Of a stretch of 64,000 bases of DNA, positions 50,706-59,143 are shown piece by piece; the first letter of the stretch is position 1, and the number at the start of each line of letters is the position of its first letter. The notes below the pieces were generated by a model. The model saw only the letters and a list, made by a program, of their open reading frames with translations, was not told where the DNA came from and searched no databases. The stretch covers positions 1 to 64,000 of the forward strand of contig CADBGN010000003.1 in the NCBI GenBank assembly GCA_902794155.1, in the 5' to 3' direction. Source of the stretch: an uncultured Bacteroidia bacterium. GTDB taxonomy: Bacteria; Bacteroidota; Bacteroidia; Bacteroidales; F082. The translations under genes were made by a program, and so were the position numbers.

Positions 50706-53700
50706 TAGCGAGGTTTCTTTGAGATTTGTCCGTCTTGTATTCCCCAAGCCATGTCGCCTCTGATGAAGTAGCCCAAAATGGTAGTGCGCAGACCAAAGCC
50801 GATGCCGCCCACCAGAGGTTCTTTCATCTCGGTGACAGTGATATCCAAATTGCCGTCGCTGATGTGGGTGTTGTATAACGAGTTGCTTGGGTCGTAAGGA
50901 TTCCAACCAGTCCAAGCAGTACCGAGGTCGCCAAATGCCACAATCTGGAAGTCTTTGATGAACTTCATGTTGATGGGTCGGTTGGTGAAATAGCTGAACA
51001 CAGGGAAGCGCAGTTCGCTGTTCAAAACCACGAAGTTGTTGCCGTTGCGGATGTTCTGTTGGAAACCACGCATGTTGGTGGCCAAGGTTTGATAAGCGTA
51101 GTTTTGAGTGTAGTCGACAGGCGCGCCTTGGTCGAAGGAGGCGAAGATCCAATTGTCGACGCCGCCCATGTAATAGATGAGCTTTTGCTGTCCAAACGAG
51201 CTGCTACCTGCGATGCGGTTGGCCCAAATGAAGTTGCGGCTGATGCGGGTGTAATGCCTATAATCGAAGCCGACAACGACCATGTTGTTGGTGTTGCGTG
51301 CGATGCGTTGATAGTATTCGGCAAAGATCTTTCCTCTTGCCCCCACAAGTAGGTTGGTCCCCAGCTTTTTCGAGTTGTCATAAACGAGTTCGGCGCGCAG
51401 GCCGCCCCAGTTTTCGTAGACGTCCTTGTCGCCAAGACTGAAGTCGTCGATGGCGAGGTTGACCCTATGGTCGAGGCGGTAAATGGCTGTTCCTCTTAAG
51501 CTTAGGATTTCACTGAAAGGATAACTCAACGTGTAGAAGGCCTCGTTGGTGAAGGTGCGGTAGTAGAAGTAGGAATAGTCGTCGGTGACGTAACGGTGCA
51601 GGGTGATGCTCTTGTCCAAGCGTTTGCTGTAGTCGCTGAAGCGCAACAAGTATTCGTTGTTGGTGAGGCTGGTATTGAGTTTCACGCCGAGTTCGATTTT
51701 GTAGTCTTCCATCAGGTCTTTCATCTTGGTGCCGAGGAAGATATTGAAGCCTGAGTTGAGGTAGATGGGCGTACCACCGCCACTGAAGGGCTGATAGCTG
51801 TAGTTCATGCTAGTGAAGTCGATTTGACTCATCAGCTCGTCGGCGAAGAGTTCCACGTAGTAGTTGTTCGGGCGTTGTAAGGTGTCTTTCTGTCGTGGCT
51901 TGGGTGCTGGTTCGTTGCCATGTGCCACTTGTTGTATGGAATCACCTCCAATCGGGCCATTGATAGGTCTTTTGCGTCGTGCAAAACGATAACTGGCCGA
52001 AAAGCGATGTTTAGAGATGGGCTCGGTGATGGTGTCTTTCTCTTCCTTTATTAGTTCGGTCAGCAGCCTCTTTTGTGCGTAAGGGCTCATCTGGCTAAGG
52101 CTTTGTTCGCGACCGCGAAGGATGGGTGACATGAAGAACTTCTCTCCATTTTGGTCAGCCATCAGTAGGGCGGCTTTGTGGTCGCGAGGTTGATAAGCAT
52201 AGTCGATGATGTTGGCCGAATAATCCGTAAGTTGCTCTTTTTTCCCGAAATAGCGATAGTGCACGATGGTGTCGATATGGCTGATGGCACTGTCGAAGCG
52301 GATTTGGTAGAGGTTGTAGAAGCCGCTGGTGTCGTTCAAGTAGAGCAGGCTGCCATCCTTGAGGGGCTCGGGGAGGATACTGTTGGAGTAGCGTTGCTGT
52401 GTCAGGTTTTGGAGCATGTCCCCTTTATTAATATAGTTGTAGGCGAACAGGTCGAATTGTTTGCTTTGGAATCCGATTTTTTCGTCAACTATCAGCGTGT
52501 CGTTATCGCGGTTCGAGCTGAAGACAATCTGTCGATCGTCGAAGGTGAAGACGGGATTCAGGTCGGTGTGGTAGTCATTGGTGATTTGTTCCAAAGTATT
52601 GGAAAACAGGTTGTAGACGTAAATGTCAGGCTTGCCCATGCGCGTGGCTGCCAACACAATCTTGCGGCTCTTGTGGGCGTAGGAAAACGAGCTGACCTTC
52701 TGGAAATCGAAGAGATAAAGATTGGCTTTTTTGCCCGAATTAATGTCCAAGTTATAGAGTTGGATCTTGCCTTCTTCCTCGAGGATGAAGGAGAGGATCT
52801 CACCGTTAGGGTGCCAAGCCAACAGCGGAAACGAAGTGTCGATGTTCTCGTCGGAGCGATAACCTGCCTTGAAAAGCTGTTGCCGTTTGCCGCTTTGCAT
52901 GTCTTCGAGCCAAAGACGGATCTTTCCCTCGTCGTTGCTGACGTAAGCGATGTATTTGCCATTGGGGCAAATGCTAGGCTGAGTGAAGGTGCGGTATTTC
53001 TTGTATTTCAGCTTCATTGGATCGGTGGGTTGGTTGGAGAGCAAGGCTCCATAACGTGCCTTGTAAAACTCAAACCATTCTTCAACCAAAACTTTGTATT
53101 CCTTGCCGGTAACATAGAGCAATGACTTTTTCACGTTTTGCGTGCTTTCGGCCAAGGTCAGGATATCGTTGAACGACTTGCTGCCATATTGTTCGTCAAT
53201 GAAATTCCAAAACGAATAGCCAGCAATCAAGGCGTCGTCATCGCGCAGATGGTTAATCTTCTTGTAGTTGCCCGACATGATACCGCGTTGTAGTTGGGCT
53301 TCCTTGTGGCAGTCCCAATTGCCGGCGATGAAGGCCACCAAGCCGTCTTGGAACCATTGTGGTATGTCGTAGCGGTAGGAACTGCGTAGCTGTGAGCCTA
53401 TCGAGGTGCCGTTCATCACCTGGCTGAACAGCAACCTGGCTATGCCTTCGCGGATTTGTCCTTCGAAGTGGGTATAGTCGCCGTCAAAGTAGAGGATAAC
53501 CTTCGAACCAATGATTTTAGTGATGCCGCCTGTGTTGCCGTACTCCTCGTCCTCCAAGTTGATGTTGCTTTGTTTGAAGTCTCCCTTGCTATTGAATACA
53601 ATGAACTGGATCTTCTTTCCGAAGCGGCTGTTGAGGCGACTCTCCAGCTGTGGGATCTGGTCTTTGGCGTAGGCTTGGGCATATTGGGCAAGGTCGTTGC

Positions 53701-53881
53701 CACCTTGGTAGAAATACACGTCGAAGTTGTCGTTCATGTAATATGACCAATGAAAATCGCCATATTGCACACGATTCTTGCCGAAGGGCATGTTCATGCC
53801 ATTGTAGAACTGGGCATGGCCCCATGGAGTTATGGCCAGGAACAGTAATAATAGAATCGCGTATCTTTTTGTCGACAACAT
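50678..53881 (-). CDS. TolB-like propeller fused to BamA-like outer-membrane barrel
   Basis: 1067 residues. Signal peptide (MLSTKRYAILLLLFLAITPWGHAQ). The N-terminal domain (~25-285) resembles a peptidase-MA (gluzincin) domain but lacks HExxH (GQIREGIARLL instead), so it is probably not a protease. A PD40/TolB-like beta-propeller follows (~290-640, with repeated AYVSNDEGKIRLWLEDMQSG-type blades). The C-terminal part (~690-1067) is a surface-antigen/BamA-like barrel (FVVLNSELRFPVFSYF, GFGLRTTILGYFIRGDMAWG). A -7 box at 53900-53907 supports the ATG at 53881. Probably an envelope structural protein. Confidence 0.82.
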   Translation of the reverse strand: MLSTKRYAILLLLFLAITPWGHAQFYNGMNMPFGKNRVQYGDFHWSYYMNDNFDVYFYQGGNDLAQYAQAYAKDQIPQLESRLNSRFGKKIQFIVFNSKGDFKQSNINLEDEEYGNTGGITKIIGSKVILYFDGDYTHFEGQIREGIARLLFSQVMNGTSIGSQLRSSYRYDIPQWFQDGLVAFIAGNWDCHKEAQLQRGIMSGNYKKINHLRDDDALIAGYSFWNFIDEQYGSKSFNDILTLAESTQNVKKSLLYVTGKEYKVLVEEWFEFYKARYGALLSNQPTDPMKLKYKKYRTFTQPSICPNGKYIAYVSNDEGKIRLWLEDMQSGKRQQLFKAGYRSDENIDTSFPLLAWHPNGEILSFILEEEGKIQLYNLDINSGKKANLYLFDFQKVSSFSYAHKSRKIVLAATRMGKPDIYVYNLFSNTLEQITNDYHTDLNPVFTFDDRQIVFSSNRDNDTLIVDEKIGFQSKQFDLFAYNYINKGDMLQNLTQQRYSNSILPEPLKDGSLLYLNDTSGFYNLYQIRFDSAISHIDTIVHYRYFGKKEQLTDYSANIIDYAYQPRDHKAALLMADQNGEKFFMSPILRGREQSLSQMSPYAQKRLLTELIKEEKDTITEPISKHRFSASYRFARRKRPINGPIGGDSIQQVAHGNEPAPKPRQKDTLQRPNNYYVELFADELMSQIDFTSMNYSYQPFSGGGTPIYLNSGFNIFLGTKMKDLMEDYKIELGVKLNTSLTNNEYLLRFSDYSKRLDKSITLHRYVTDDYSYFYYRTFTNEAFYTLSYPFSEILSLRGTAIYRLDHRVNLAIDDFSLGDKDVYENWGGLRAELVYDNSKKLGTNLLVGARGKIFAEYYQRIARNTNNMVVVGFDYRHYTRISRNFIWANRIAGSSSFGQQKLIYYMGGVDNWIFASFDQGAPVDYTQNYAYQTLATNMRGFQQNIRNGNNFVVLNSELRFPVFSYFTNRPINMKFIKDFQIVAFGDLGTAWTGWNPYDPSNSLYNTHISDGNLDITVTEMKEPLVGGIGFGLRTTILGYFIRGDMAWGIQDGQISKKPRYYLSFNLDF

Positions 53882-53899
53882 TAATCCAAAATTAGCGGA

Positions 53900-53907
53900 C
53901 AAAGATA
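53900..53907 (-). promoter_or_regulatory. -7 box (TATCTTTG on minus strand)
   Basis: Match 19 bp upstream of the ATG at 53881; it overlaps the alternative TTG start and argues against it. Confidence 0.55.
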
Positions 53908-53939
53908 GGCAAATTCTTTAGAATGTGGTGGAAAAACCC

Positions 53940-53947
53940 TACCTTTG
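53940..53947 (+). promoter_or_regulatory. -7 box TACCTTTG
   Basis: Match 18 bp before the ATG at 53966. Confidence 0.6.
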
Positions 53948-53965
53948 CGCCGAAATATTGAAATC

Positions 53966-54607
53966 ATGCTCAAATTCGAATCCTTTGTCTTCAATCCCTT
54001 TGGGGAAAACACATACGTTGTTTACGATGATAACACCAAAGAATGTGTCATCATTGACCCGGGCTGCTCCAATGTGGGCGAGGAAAACGAACTCTTCGGC
54101 TTCATCGACAGTCATCGCCTCAAGCCGCTCATGGCCATCAATACACATGGCCATATCGACCATATTGTAGGCAATGCAGCAGTGAAAAAACGTTACGGCA
54201 TCGAGGTGGCGGCGCATCCCAATGTGAAAAGCGATTTTCAACGTTCACATCAGCAGGCACAGATGTTTGGGCTGCCTTTTGATGGCGAGAGTGAGTTGCC
54301 GGACCGCGACCTAGAAGATGGCGAAATTATCAAGATAGGGGAGAGCACCCTTGAGGTCATCAGCACGCCAGGTCATGCCATGGGTAGCATCAGCCTCTAC
54401 GCCGAGATTGAGGGTTGGGTCTTCACAGGCGATGCGCTCTTTTGTCGTAGCATTGGCCGCACGGACTTTCCCGGTGGTAACTACGAGCAACTCCGCACGA
54501 ACATCATCGAGCGCCTGTTCCATTTGCCCGACGACACCGAGGTTTATTCCGGCCACGGTGAAAGCACCACCATCTTTGATGAAAGGAGATACAATATGTT
54601 TCTTTGA
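53966..54607 (+). CDS. Metallo-beta-lactamase-fold hydrolase (glyoxalase II-like)
   Basis: 213 residues from MLKFESFVFNPFGEN. The metal motif is THGHIDH; later ligands are PGHAMGS, GDALF (Asp) and GHGESTTI. The family includes hydroxyacylglutathione hydrolase-like enzymes; the substrate is not predictable. The upstream codons MRRNIEI overlap the -7 box at 53940 and are not used. It is coupled to the next gene (TGATG). Confidence 0.89.
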   Translation: MLKFESFVFNPFGENTYVVYDDNTKECVIIDPGCSNVGEENELFGFIDSHRLKPLMAINTHGHIDHIVGNAAVKKRYGIEVAAHPNVKSDFQRSHQQAQMFGLPFDGESELPDRDLEDGEIIKIGESTLEVISTPGHAMGSISLYAEIEGWVFTGDALFCRSIGRTDFPGGNYEQLRTNIIERLFHLPDDTEVYSGHGESTTIFDERRYNMFL

Positions 54608-56037
54608 TGAAGAGACTATTTAACATATTGGTATTCTTGTCTTTAGCTTCTTTAGTTTTAGGGCAAGACGAGACTAGGGCTATTGATAGCCTTGAAAGCG
54701 TTATGGCTAAGCAGGAAGGGCGCGAGAAGGTGCTGACGATGATTGAGCTTTCCAAGGCTTTTTTCGATTTCTCGTTTGACGACTGCATCGATTGGAGCGA
54801 AAAGGCTATCCAACTCTCCCATGAAATCGGTGATATGGAACTCGAAGCTGATGCCCATTTTTCTCTTGGCATTAATTATGGTTATCATGCCGACCTTGAT
54901 TTAGCCCATATTTATCTAAAGAAGTCGTTGGACCTTTATCAGAGATCGGGTAACGAAAACAAGTCTTTTGAATCACTGTGGAATCTGGCCTATTTTGAAT
55001 TAATTTTAGGTAATATGGATACGGCTTGCTTGGCATTTCAGAAGGTGCTTTCAGTAGCGGAGCAGCGTCACGACAGTTTAGCGTATGCTCAAGCGAGCGA
55101 TAATTTGGCTTATGTTCAATACCAAAGAAATGATTTTGACGGGGCAATCAAAGCCTATGAGGCAAGTAGAAAAATATATTCTATGCTTAATGATAGCCTT
55201 GCTGTGACACATACCAATTTGAATCTGGCCATTATTTTGAACGAGTGCAGGAGGACGAAGGAGGCACGCGAATTGTTTGCCAAGGTTATCCCTCAGTTGG
55301 AGGCTTTTCAAGAGATTGACATGATGCTGACAGCCTATAAGAATTATGGTATGCTTTTCGCCCGCGATTTGGTCAACTATGATTCGGCTTCTTATTATTA
55401 TGAAAAGGCATTGGCATGCCTTGAATCGGAATCATTATCGCGTGCCGACCGCCAGACTATGGCTTATTCGAAGGTTGACTTGTTGGTCGAGATGGGGAAT
55501 GTTGCTGTCAATTGTCACGATGAAATGACGGCGAAGAGCCATTTTGAAAATGCGTTTTCGTTGGCGGAGGAAAATAAGTACCATTTGGGCATGATGCAAT
55601 CGGCATTAAGCCTTGGCCAATTGTATGCTTCTCAAGGAAAGGCAACGATTTCAATGCATTATCTTGAAATCTATGCAAAAGAAGCGAAGCAATCTGGTAT
55701 TACCATGATGGAGTCTGCCGTGAAGAAGCCTCTCATTATTAATTATGCTCGACTTGGGCGGTTTGAGGAAATGGCTTCGGAACTCGATGCATTTGATGAA
55801 TATAGGCAAGCTCTCCAACGTGAAAACAATGATTTGTACGATCAGATAAGTACCCTTCAAGACGAATCACAAGGCCTTCTCCATCAATACGAATCCCAAT
55901 CTGAACAAATCGAAACTCTCCAATCCCAACGAAACCATTATCGTTTAGCTTTCTTTGGCCTGCTAGCTATTGTGCTTTTTGTAACGGCTCTACTAATCGC
56001 CTACAAAATTGTTCGGAAAAAACGGTCAAAAGTGTAA
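54607..56037 (+). CDS. TPR protein with one membrane helix, no output domain
   Basis: 476 residues. Signal peptide (MKRLFNILVFLSLASLVLG), about six to seven TPR-like units (~20-400; e.g. ADAHFSLGINYGYHADLDLA, NLAYVQYQRNDFDGAIKAYE), a coiled coil (~410-450), one membrane helix (LAFFGLLAIVLFVTALLIAY), then a short basic tail. Bacteroidota TPR proteins of this type often continue into a HTH or kinase domain; this one stops. The ATG overlaps the hydrolase TGA, and no frameshift is evident. Confidence 0.78.
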   Translation: MKRLFNILVFLSLASLVLGQDETRAIDSLESVMAKQEGREKVLTMIELSKAFFDFSFDDCIDWSEKAIQLSHEIGDMELEADAHFSLGINYGYHADLDLAHIYLKKSLDLYQRSGNENKSFESLWNLAYFELILGNMDTACLAFQKVLSVAEQRHDSLAYAQASDNLAYVQYQRNDFDGAIKAYEASRKIYSMLNDSLAVTHTNLNLAIILNECRRTKEARELFAKVIPQLEAFQEIDMMLTAYKNYGMLFARDLVNYDSASYYYEKALACLESESLSRADRQTMAYSKVDLLVEMGNVAVNCHDEMTAKSHFENAFSLAEENKYHLGMMQSALSLGQLYASQGKATISMHYLEIYAKEAKQSGITMMESAVKKPLIINYARLGRFEEMASELDAFDEYRQALQRENNDLYDQISTLQDESQGLLHQYESQSEQIETLQSQRNHYRLAFFGLLAIVLFVTALLIAYKIVRKKRSKV

Positions 56038-56056
56038 AACCTTGAAAATAAAACCT

Positions 56057-56064
56057 TACCTTTG
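56057..56064 (+). promoter_or_regulatory. -7 box TACCTTTG for rocD
   Basis: Match 49 bp before the rocD ATG; the AT-rich leader shared with rbfA begins 5 bp after it. Confidence 0.6.
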
Positions 56065-56069
56065 CACGA

Positions 56070-56102
56070 ATTTTTGAATCTTAAATCTTTAAATTTTAAA
56101 TA
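56070..56102 (+). repeat. Shared AT-rich leader sequence before rocD
   Basis: The 28-bp string found identically before rbfA at 49067, then AATAAAC. It lies between the -7 box and the ATG. Confidence 0.8.
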
Positions 56103-56112
56103 AACAACAATC

Positions 56113-57345
56113 ATGATCGAAAAAATCACATCATCACAACAAGCTATGGACCTGGAAGCGAAGTACGGTGCCCATAACTATCACCCGCTGCCGGTTGTCC
56201 TCGCCAAGGGTAAGGGCGCCAAGGTGTGGGACGTCGAAGGAAAAGAGTATTTTGACTTCCTTTCGGCTTATTCCGCAGTCAACCAAGGCCATTGCCACCC
56301 GAAAATCATCAAGGCCATGACCGACCAGGCCGAACGCCTCACCCTCAGCAGCCGTGCTTTCTATAACGACGCACTCGGCGTGTGGGAGAAATATGTGACT
56401 GAATATTTCGGCTACGACAAGGTGTTGCCCATGAACTCGGGCGCCGAAGCCGACGAGACGGGTCTGAAGCTCGCCCGTCGTTGGGGTGTTGTCAAGAAAG
56501 GTATACCGAATGATAAGGTGAAGATCGTGTGCTGCGAAGGTAACTTCCACGGCCGTACCATCACCATCATCACGATGAGTAACGACCCCGAGTCGTATGC
56601 CAACTACGGCCCCATGACTCCAGGTTTCATCCGCATCCCTTACAATGACCCCGATGCTCTGGAGCAAGTGCTGGCCAAGGAAGGTAAGGAAATCGCTGGT
56701 TTCCTGCTGGAGCCTATCCAAGGTGAGGCTGGTGTCTATGTGCCGGATGATGGCTACCTGAAGAAGTGCTACGACATCTGCAAGAAGTACAACGTGCTGT
56801 TCATGGCCGACGAGGTGCAGTGCGGTATCGCCCGTACGGGTAAGATGCTGGCCTGCGACCACGAAGGCGTGCGCCCCGACATCCTCATCCTGGGTAAGGC
56901 CCTCGGTGGCGGTGTGGTGCCGGTCTCCTGCGTGTTGGCCGACGACGACATCATGCTGAACATTAAGCCCGGTGAGCACGGCTCGACCTTCGGCGGCAAC
57001 CCGATCGCTGCCCGCGTTTCCATCGCCGCCCTTGAGGTCATCAAGGAAGAACACCTGATGGAGAATGCCGAGCGTCTCGGTAAGATTTTCCGCGAGGAAA
57101 TCGGCAAGATCAAGAGCCCGATGATTGAGAAGGTTCGTGGTAAAGGTCTGTTGAATGCCGTTATCATCAAGCCTAAAGACGGCAAGGAAGCTTGGGACGT
57201 GTGCCTCAAGATGCGTGACCTCGGTCTGCTGGCCAAGCCCACCCATCAGCATATCATTCGTTTTGCTCCGCCCTTGGTCATCACCGAAGCCGAGCTCCGC
57301 GAAGCCATTGAAATCATCAAGAAGGCCATCGCCTCATTCGAATGA
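56113..57345 (+). CDS. rocD: Ornithine aminotransferase
   Basis: 410 residues. PLP enzyme converting ornithine and 2-oxoglutarate to glutamate-5-semialdehyde and glutamate. The motifs are [39 protein letters not shown] and ILGKALGGG (PLP-lysine). Codon use is strongly biased to GGT/AAG/ATC-type codons unlike neighbouring genes, which suggests high expression. It ends at a strong terminator. Confidence 0.95.
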   Translation: MIEKITSSQQAMDLEAKYGAHNYHPLPVVLAKGKGAKVWDVEGKEYFDFLSAYSAVNQGHCHPKIIKAMTDQAERLTLSSRAFYNDALGVWEKYVTEYFGYDKVLPMNSGAEADETGLKLARRWGVVKKGIPNDKVKIVCCEGNFHGRTITIITMSNDPESYANYGPMTPGFIRIPYNDPDALEQVLAKEGKEIAGFLLEPIQGEAGVYVPDDGYLKKCYDICKKYNVLFMADEVQCGIARTGKMLACDHEGVRPDILILGKALGGGVVPVSCVLADDDIMLNIKPGEHGSTFGGNPIAARVSIAALEVIKEEHLMENAERLGKIFREEIGKIKSPMIEKVRGKGLLNAVIIKPKDGKEAWDVCLKMRDLGLLAKPTHQHIIRFAPPLVITEAELREAIEIIKKAIASFE

Positions 57346-57367
57346 TTTGAAAGGTGATCCTCAGATA

Positions 57368-57404
57368 CAATGCCCGCCTGTTTAGGTGGGCATTGCTTTT
57401 TTTT
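57368..57404 (+). terminator. Intrinsic terminator after rocD
   Basis: 12-bp stem CAATGCCCGCCT / AGGTGGGCATTG (one G-U), loop GTTT, then eight T. Its T-run overlaps the TTTG element of the next promoter. Confidence 0.93.
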
Positions 57405-57432
57405 GCTGATATATTTTATTTGACTATTTTTG
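57402..57432 (+). promoter_or_regulatory. Bacteroidota promoter TTTG-N19-TATTTTTG
   Basis: TTTG at 57402-57405 and TATTTTTG at 57425-57432; precedes the lipoprotein nitroreductase by 21 bp. Confidence 0.75.
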
Positions 57433-57453
57433 TCTGGTCAAAACAACACTATT

Positions 57454-58086
57454 ATGAACAAAACCTCATTATTATTTGCATTGGTCATCACCTTGTTTTT
57501 AACCTGCTGTGGCCAGAACGAAATTGCAAACATCAACAACGAAGAAAAGACTATGAGTACCACAATGAACGACCTGCTGACACGCCGTAGTGTCCGCAGC
57601 TACACCGAAGAAGTGCCCCCTATGGAGGTGATTGAAGAAATCTGTAAAGCTGGTACCTACGCTCCAAACGGTATGAATCGCCAAGCGCCTGTTATCGTGG
57701 CCGTTACCAATAAGGAAGTGCGTGATCGTTTGAGCAAATTGAACGCCGCCGTCTTTGGTCCCGACAACGACATGGATCCATTTTATGGCGCCCCCGTGGT
57801 GTTGGTGGTCTTGGCCGACACAACTGCAGCCAGGACTTGGAAGGAAGATGGCTCACTTGTGATGGGCAACCTGCTTAATGCAGCTCATGCCAAAGGTTTG
57901 GGCTCCTGCTGGATACATCGTGCCAAAGAAGTCTTCGAGACCGAAGAAGGCAAAGCTATCTTGAAGGATGCTGGCATCGAGAACGAGAATCTGGTTGGAA
58001 TTGGCAACTGCATCCTCGGATATACTGCAGGCGAATATCCTGAAGCTGCGCCACGCAAAGACAACTACATTTATTGGATCAAGTGA
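57454..58086 (+). CDS. Lipoprotein nitroreductase
   Basis: 210 residues from MNKTSLLFALVITLFLTCCGQ, a lipoprotein signal (lipobox LTC or LTCC). The rest is an FMN nitroreductase domain with RRSVRSYTEEVPPME, YAPNGMNRQAP and the end AAPRKDNYIYWIK, closely similar to the cytoplasmic protein at 21987. Nitroreductases are usually cytoplasmic; here the enzyme would sit in the periplasm or at a membrane face, which is unusual. Confidence 0.86.
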   Translation: MNKTSLLFALVITLFLTCCGQNEIANINNEEKTMSTTMNDLLTRRSVRSYTEEVPPMEVIEEICKAGTYAPNGMNRQAPVIVAVTNKEVRDRLSKLNAAVFGPDNDMDPFYGAPVVLVVLADTTAARTWKEDGSLVMGNLLNAAHAKGLGSCWIHRAKEVFETEEGKAILKDAGIENENLVGIGNCILGYTAGEYPEAAPRKDNYIYWIK

Positions 58087-59143
58087 TGATTCGGAGGGTG
58101 TGAGACCTGAAAACCGTTTCCACCGCTTCCTCATAATCCTTTAGAGCATTGATTTTTTTGATCTTGCGCCAAATGTCTTGTGGCTCATCGAAAGAATACA
58201 TCAGGTACGACCATAGTTCTTTCATCCTGCCCAATACCTTTGGACTTCCACCAGCATGACGGAGGCGGTCATCGTATAAGTCGATGACATAATTATGTAA
58301 TCTATTGATCTTGTCGTCGGGTACGTCGTTGCGAGGCACGAAGTAATCCAGAGAGTCATTTCCCTGGATTGCTTTGTCGTCCCTCCTCGCAATGACGGAG
58401 GACTTGATGTCCTCCGCCAAAAATGGATTCGCTAGAAGGCCACGTCCAAGCATGAATTGGACTATGGTTTTGCAGGTTCCTGAGCTTATCGAAGGGCCGC
58501 CGTTCAGTGTTTTGTGAATCCTCTCAAAACTTTCCACCGATATAATATCCCCATTATATACCACGGGTGCATTAATCTGAGGCATTAATTCCTTAAAGCG
58601 TTCCACGTTGGCTTCGCCCTTGTAGAGTTGTTTACCGATGCGCGGATGAATGATTAATTCACTAAAAGGAAACTTGTTGAAAATCGGAATGATGGCATTA
58701 ATCTCCTCTGGACTAAAATACCCCAAGCGGCATTTCACGCTGAACTTGATGTCGATTTCTTCAAAAACTCTGTCCAGCATGGCCTCTATCTTGTCGGGGT
58801 AGGGTAGTAGGCCACAGCCACGTTTCTTATTGGCTACCCTTGGAAACGGACAGCCCATATTGAGGTTGATTTCCTTGTAACCCAGTTCCTTGCATTGTTT
58901 GGCAAAACGCAAAATCTCCTCAGCGTCAGTGCTGAGGATTTGTGGCGTAAGTGTTTCCACATCGTTGCACCTTGGGTCGATTTCTTCGCCTTGCAGGTTC
59001 TTGGCGTGGTCTTCTTTATGGATGCCTGTGAAGAACGGCGTATAGAATTTGTCGATGCCACCGAAATGCCGCTTGAACACATTGCGGAAAGGCGCGTCGG
59101 TGATGCCTTGGAAGGGACCTAAAGAAAGAAGAGGTTGGTTCAT
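58079..59143 (-). CDS. tRNA-dihydrouridine synthase with two repeat-encoded inserts
   Basis: 354 residues, Dus family, FMN-dependent reduction of uridines in tRNA. LGPFQGITDAPFRNVF, NMGCPFPRVANKKRG with catalytic Cys98, YNGDI and MLGRGLLANPFLAEDI are typical. Residues ~214-223 (NGGPSISSGT) and ~247-276 (KSSVIARRDD...PRNDV) are encoded by two different dispersed palindromes (58475-58498 and 58324-58397). Both insertions keep frame; without them the protein would have a normal length near 315. It ends 8 bp inside the convergent nitroreductase. The ATG overlaps the lnt stop (ATGA), so it is an operon with lnt. Confidence 0.92.
   Translation of the reverse strand: MNQPLLSLGPFQGITDAPFRNVFKRHFGGIDKFYTPFFTGIHKEDHAKNLQGEEIDPRCNDVETLTPQILSTDAEEILRFAKQCKELGYKEINLNMGCPFPRVANKKRGCGLLPYPDKIEAMLDRVFEEIDIKFSVKCRLGYFSPEEINAIIPIFNKFPFSELIIHPRIGKQLYKGEANVERFKELMPQINAPVVYNGDIISVESFERIHKTLNGGPSISSGTCKTIVQFMLGRGLLANPFLAEDIKSSVIARRDDKAIQGNDSLDYFVPRNDVPDDKINRLHNYVIDLYDDRLRHAGGSPKVLGRMKELWSYLMYSFDEPQDIWRKIKKINALKDYEEAVETVFRSHTLRIIT
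58324..58397. repeat. TCATTGCGAGG...GAAGCAATCC-type repeat inside dus (copy 2)
   Basis: The arms CGTCGTTGCGAGGCACGAAG and CTCCTCGCAATGACG flank ATTACTT/AAGCAATCC-type pieces. Same family as 33732-33807 but more degenerate; it encodes residues ~247-276 of Dus. A further small hairpin GGAGGAC-ttgat-GTCCTCC follows at 58397-58415. Confidence 0.85.
58475..58498. repeat. CCTGAGCTTATCGAAGG palindrome inside dus (copy 3)
   Basis: Third copy of the family at 8526-8552 and 46374-46399; it encodes GGPSISSGT in Dus. Confidence 0.88.

Noticed and set aside
52178..53125. Long plus-strand frame opposite the TolB-like fusion gene
   Set aside because: Val/Glu/Gly-rich shadow of the propeller region; no promoter or recognisable domain.
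56134..57252. Long minus-strand frame opposite rocD
   Set aside because: High-GC codon bias of rocD leaves the complementary frame open; no family match in it.
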